DNA of 52,805 bases from Alphaproteobacteria bacterium UBA6411 (GTDB taxonomy: Bacteria; Pseudomonadota; Alphaproteobacteria; CAAGCB01; CAG-977): NCBI GenBank assembly GCA_002438565.1, contig DJPN01000011.1, forward strand, positions 1 to 52,805, in the 5' to 3' direction. Below, piece by piece: positions 50,300-52,805 of the stretch. How positions within the stretch are numbered: the stretch's first letter is position 1; each line of letters opens with the position of its first letter. The position numbers and the translations under genes were made by a program. The notes under the pieces were generated by a model. The model made no database searches. It was not told the origin of the DNA and saw nothing but the letters and a program-made list of their open reading frames with translations.

Positions 50300-50917
50300 A
50301 TGACGGAAAGAACGGCGAAAAACGTAGAAATCTTGGAAAAAAACAACCTTTATAAAAAGTTTTTCGAGGTTGACGAATATATAATGCGCTATCCGCAGTA
50401 CAACGGCGAAATGAGCCGCCCCGTCAAACGCGAAGTCATGGACAGGGGGCACGCCGTCGGCATTTTGCTGTTTGATCCCGTCAAGGACAAAATCGCTTTG
50501 GTCGAACAGTTCCGATGCGGAGTCTACTTGAACGGCGATTATCCGTGGGTGCTGGAAATCGTCGCGGGCATGGTTGATCACGAAAACGAAACGCCGCAAG
50601 AGGTCGCTTTGCGCGAAGCTCAAGAGGAAGCGGGCGCGAAAGTAACGGCCGTAGAGCATATTACCCGCTATTATTCGTCCCCCGGCGGCATTACGGAAAC
50701 ACTGGAACTGTTTTGCGGCCGCGTCGATGTCGGCACGCTGCCCGCATACGCCGGATTGGATGTGGAAGACGAGGATATTCGTATTGTCGTAATGGATGCC
50801 GCCGAAGCCGAAAAGCTTTTAACCGACGGCAAAATCAACAACGGCATTACGATTATCGCTTTGCAGTGGCTGATGTTGAACAAGGCTGCTTTGCTTGAAA
50901 AATGGGGGGTAAAATGA
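50300..50917 (+). CDS. nudF: Nudix hydrolase, ADP-ribose pyrophosphatase type
   Basis: The 205-residue protein resembles NudF/TrgB ADP-ribose diphosphatases: VEQFRCGVY, then the Nudix box ending REAQEEAGA, and YYSSPGGITETLELF. The Nudix box has one extra residue between Gly and the first Glu (GMVDHENE instead of G-x5-E), which is unusual but may be tolerated. A GGGAG site and a TATACT -10 (50261-50266) lie upstream. It overlaps the next gene by 4 bp. Confidence 0.88.
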   Translation: MTERTAKNVEILEKNNLYKKFFEVDEYIMRYPQYNGEMSRPVKREVMDRGHAVGILLFDPVKDKIALVEQFRCGVYLNGDYPWVLEIVAGMVDHENETPQEVALREAQEEAGAKVTAVEHITRYYSSPGGITETLELFCGRVDVGTLPAYAGLDVEDEDIRIVVMDAAEAEKLLTDGKINNGITIIALQWLMLNKAALLEKWGVK

Positions 50918-52011
50918 AAAGGAAACTGATGAAAATCGGGACGTTTGCGGCTTTGGCTTTGACCGCCGCCTGCACAACCCCCGGGGAATCGTGGCGAAAA
51001 ACCGCGACGGAACAAGCGCTGATTTTCTGGTCGACGGGCAATTTCGACCGCGCCGTCGACTATGCGCAAAAAGCGCTGAAAGACAATCCCGAAGACCCGT
51101 ATGCTTTGATGGTCGCGGGGCTGTCGTACGACAGTTTGGGGTATCCGAACATGTCCCGCCGGTATTACGAAGATATTCTGGCATCGGACACGACGGCCGT
51201 CGGCGTGCTGTCCGCCGTCAAATCCATGCCGGCCGAGGACTTGAAAAAAGGCGCGAAAGAACGTCTGCAAATGCTGGAACTGAAAAAACGTCCGTTCGCC
51301 GTTGTCAATCCCGAAACGGGAATGTCGACCTTTACCGATGCGCCGAAAACCGTCAAACATAACGAACAGCCGCAAGCGATCAAAGGCGGCTTTGATATGC
51401 TGAGCGAGGGCGACCGCAATATCGTGATGCGCTTTCTGACGTTTAAACGATTGCGCGACGAACGGTATGCGACCGAACAGGAATGGCTGAACCGCCGCAC
51501 GGTCAATCTGGGCGGGCTGCTGCCGTACACTTTGACGCCCGCGGGGTTGGGGCTGGATTTGCCCGCACCCGACGGGAACGTCATTATCGGGCGGTTGGAC
51601 GCTTTGCGCAATGCGCTGGAAATGCGTGCGATTACGCCGCGCGAACACGCCGCCGAACGCGAAATTATTTTGGAAGCCCTGCTGCCGTCCAATCCGTTTT
51701 ACCGCATGAATCCCAAAGTGCCGCCCAAAGATATTTTGGAAGCCGCGACGGCTTTGCGCCGCATAGAAATGCTGAAAAACGCGGGGCTGATTACGCCCGC
51801 GGAAGCCAAATCGGAAAAAGCCGCGATTGAAAAGCTGACTTATGCCAAAATCGGCATGACCGGCGGCGGTCAGACAACGCCGACCGCGGCGAAGTGTATT
51901 CAAAAGTGCTTGAGCGCGCCGGCAACGCCTTGCCCCGCCGTGTCCAAGCCCAAGAAAAAAACGGTTAAACCGAAGCCCAAACCAAAACCGCAAACTTGCC
52001 CGTGTTTGTAA
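50914..52011 (+). CDS. TPR-containing lipoprotein, unknown
   Basis: The start at 50914 overlaps the Nudix stop (ATGA). The 365-residue product has lipobox LTAAC, a TPR unit (ALIFWSTGNFDRAVDYAQKALKDNP region), a second helical part with conserved-looking LSEGDRNIVMRFL, and a Lys/Pro-rich tail followed by CPCL. It is probably periplasmic and membrane-attached. A terminator follows within 10 bp. Confidence 0.78.
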   Translation: MKRKLMKIGTFAALALTAACTTPGESWRKTATEQALIFWSTGNFDRAVDYAQKALKDNPEDPYALMVAGLSYDSLGYPNMSRRYYEDILASDTTAVGVLSAVKSMPAEDLKKGAKERLQMLELKKRPFAVVNPETGMSTFTDAPKTVKHNEQPQAIKGGFDMLSEGDRNIVMRFLTFKRLRDERYATEQEWLNRRTVNLGGLLPYTLTPAGLGLDLPAPDGNVIIGRLDALRNALEMRAITPREHAAEREIILEALLPSNPFYRMNPKVPPKDILEAATALRRIEMLKNAGLITPAEAKSEKAAIEKLTYAKIGMTGGGQTTPTAAKCIQKCLSAPATPCPAVSKPKKKTVKPKPKPKPQTCPCL

Positions 52012-52017
52012 AGATAA

Positions 52018-52044
52018 AGCCTCCGAAAAAATCGGGGGCTTTTT
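52018..52044 (+). terminator. Intrinsic terminator after the TPR lipoprotein
   Basis: AGCCTCCG (52018-52025) pairs with CGGGGGCT (52033-52040), with one G-T pair and a 7-nt A-rich loop, followed by five T. It ends the Nudix-lipoprotein unit. Confidence 0.85.
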
Positions 52045-52048
52045 CATC

Positions 52049-52077
52049 TTGTTTTTGTTGCCGCAGCTGTATACAAT
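52049..52077 (+). promoter_or_regulatory. Putative promoter of leader B
   Basis: TTGTTT (52049-52054) and TACAAT (52072-52077) are 17 nt apart, placed between the preceding terminator and the first hairpin of the leader. Confidence 0.5.
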
Positions 52078-52084
52078 AAAACCG

Positions 52085-52348
52085 GTTTGTGTTTTGACAA
52101 ACAAGTGCCTTAGCGGGTGCGGAGTTGTGAAAGGCTCTTTAATCCTATGCGGCATTGATATGTGCCGTTATCGCTTTGCTCTGACTTTGGGGCACAAGCG
52201 AACAGTATCCCCGACCTTTGCTTCGGTCGGGGAGATTTCGGCGTATGTCCAAAAGCCCCCGTCCATTCGTACGGCTTTAAAGGTCGAAATATCATTTCAT
52301 AGGATATGATCTTTCAACTCCCCGACCGCTTTTGGCGGTCTTTTTTTT
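52085..52348 (+). ncRNA. Structured leader RNA B, candidate attenuator
   Basis: About 265 nt. A 5' hairpin (GTTTGT 52085-52090/ACAAAC 52097-52102) is followed by a stem TGTGCC/GGCACA in the 52160-52195 region. The local hairpin 52209-52216/52225-52232 then competes with an 11 bp perfect long-range helix, 52224-52234 with 52318-52328. The long helix would close a three-way junction: P2 52235-52240/52285-52290 (extended by CGTATG 52242-52247/CGTACG 52268-52273) and P3 52291-52295/52306-52310. Its 3' strand takes up the left arm of the terminator (52324-52329), so closing the junction should prevent termination. Leader A at 2086-2289 has the same connectivity. No named riboswitch class was recognised. 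Confidence 0.55.
52324..52348 (+). terminator. Terminator inside leader B
   Basis: GACCGC (52324-52329) pairs with GCGGTC (52335-52340) around TTTTG, followed by eight T. The next start codon is only 20 bp downstream, as with leader A. Confidence 0.8.
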
Positions 52349-52368
52349 ACCGAAAAAAGGGGGAAGCT

Positions 52369-52805
52369 ATGAAAAGAATTCTATTGATATTCGGCCTGTT
52401 GTTATTGCTTGCGTCAGAAGCGAAAGCGGACAGCTATCAGCCTTGTTACACTCCGGCGCTTGCCGCTTCCGCCACGTACTGGAATACATTAGATAATGCA
52501 TGTAACGGTTGTGGAGAAGGCTGTACTTCCTGTAGAGAAAGTCTGACTACTTACGCTGACGGTATAACGCCTCTTAGCCAGCCTTTTTGCACTTCCTGCA
52601 TCTCTGGATATGAATTGTTTTCTGCCAATGGAGGAACGTATCAGGACTGTAGAAAATCTTGTCCCTCAAATTGTTCATCGTGTTCGAACAGTTCGACATG
52701 CACAAGGTGCGCCAGCGGCTACACCTTAAGCAACGGCGCGTGCGTCAAAACGCCGACTTGCACCTCCGGACAATACACCGGCTCCGACGGCAGTTGCCGG
52801 CCGTG
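52369..52805 (+). CDS. Cys-rich secreted repeat protein (truncated at window edge)
   Basis: The ATG at 52369 (AGGGGGAAG upstream) is open for 145 codons to the edge. A signal peptide ending AKA is followed by a Cys-rich mature chain with C-x2-C pairs and the unit CTRCASGYTLSNGAC, resembling the furin-like or EGF-like Cys-rich modules of eukaryotic surface proteins and of large secreted proteins in some host-associated bacteria. Many disulfides imply an extracytoplasmic location. Base composition of the first 300 bp is more AT-rich than in the neighbours. It is preceded by leader B, so it is probably conditionally expressed. Total size and anchor are unknown. Confidence 0.8.
   Translation, partial: MKRILLIFGLLLLLASEAKADSYQPCYTPALAASATYWNTLDNACNGCGEGCTSCRESLTTYADGITPLSQPFCTSCISGYELFSANGGTYQDCRKSCPSNCSSCSNSSTCTRCASGYTLSNGACVKTPTCTSGQYTGSDGSCRP

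Noticed and set aside
50671..52155. 494-codon minus-strand open frame
   Set aside because: Antisense to the Nudix and TPR lipoprotein genes, which have signal peptide, lipobox and motifs; the antisense product is Arg/Phe-rich with no family pattern.
52110..52295. Small minus-strand open frames within leader B, including one reading MDGGFWTYAEISPTE
   Set aside because: They look somewhat protein-like, but there is no ribosome site, and promoter, paired structure and terminator are all on the plus strand. A small antisense gene cannot be fully excluded.
52085..52348. Leader B as 6S RNA, tmRNA, RNase P RNA or a hammerhead ribozyme
   Set aside because: No long open-bubble hairpin of 6S, no tag frame, no P-RNA core motifs, and no conserved CUGAUGA/GAAA core.
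1..52805. CRISPR array, tRNA, rRNA, insertion sequence or prophage
   Set aside because: No regularly spaced identical repeats, no cloverleaf or rRNA signature, and no transposase, integrase or phage structural gene were found on reading both strands.

Overview
The window reads as a chromosomal segment of an alphaproteobacterium. Diagnostic genes are gcrA, the chvI-chvG-hprK-EIIA-HPr cluster with a short HPr kinase, the TIGR02300/aroA/cmk/rpsA neighbourhood, miaB-phoH-ybeY-lnt, and dnaJ-fabI-aroC. Base composition is moderate (roughly 50-55% GC by eye), genes are tightly packed, and TTG and GTG starts are frequent. Cys-rich, eukaryote-like secreted repeats at the right edge suggest a host-associated or gut lineage; that is inference. 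No rRNA, tRNA, CRISPR array, prophage or insertion sequence was seen.

Layout, left to right. Positions 1-5630 hold, mostly on the minus strand, aroA-cmk-deoxyinosine glycosylase and rpsA. This block is interrupted by an AT-rich plus-strand lipoprotein gene (2309-2896), which has its own promoter and a structured leader RNA, and by a palindrome-rich intergenic block (2950-3163). Positions 5717-11464 (+) hold TIGR02300, a Sel1 protein, miaB, phoH, ybeY, lnt and a tiny lipoprotein. Positions 11461-17671 (-) hold the response regulator and kinase ChvI/ChvG, HPr kinase, EIIA, HPr, EI and an ankyrin membrane protein; this is a regulatory PTS with no sugar permease in the window. Positions 17742-19842 hold rlmN and small envelope genes. 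Positions 19974-23409 (+) hold yfgM-like, bamB and der. Positions 23406-29522 (-) hold dnaJ-like, fabI, aroC, sppA, an OmpA-like lipoprotein and a lipoprotein hydrolase.

Positions 29700-34188 (+) hold a cation efflux protein, GMP reductase, a two-domain kinase and a universal stress protein, converging on an aquaporin with unusual NPI motifs. Positions 34870-37020 hold a hydrolase, tcdA and tatD. Positions 37082-41520 (+) hold a pseudouridine synthase, a sensor kinase with a Cys cluster, a fused binding-protein/permease and its ATPase. Positions 41515-46080 (-) hold DUF4139, a secreted protein, gcrA, ogt and an EamA transporter. Positions 46226-48373 (+) hold UDP-glucose dehydrogenase, a RelA/SpoT-like protein and a small partner. 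The end holds DUF5662-like, nnrD, a Nudix hydrolase, a TPR lipoprotein, a second structured leader, and a Cys-rich secreted protein cut by the edge.

The two observations most worth following are these. (1) Two leader RNAs 50 kb apart (about 2086-2289 and 52085-52348) share one fold logic with little sequence identity: a three-way junction whose closing helix competes both with a 5' hairpin and with the intrinsic terminator, each upstream of a secreted or lipoprotein gene. (2) The binding-protein half of the transporter at 39342-40787 has its two lobes in reversed order, as in a circular permutation.
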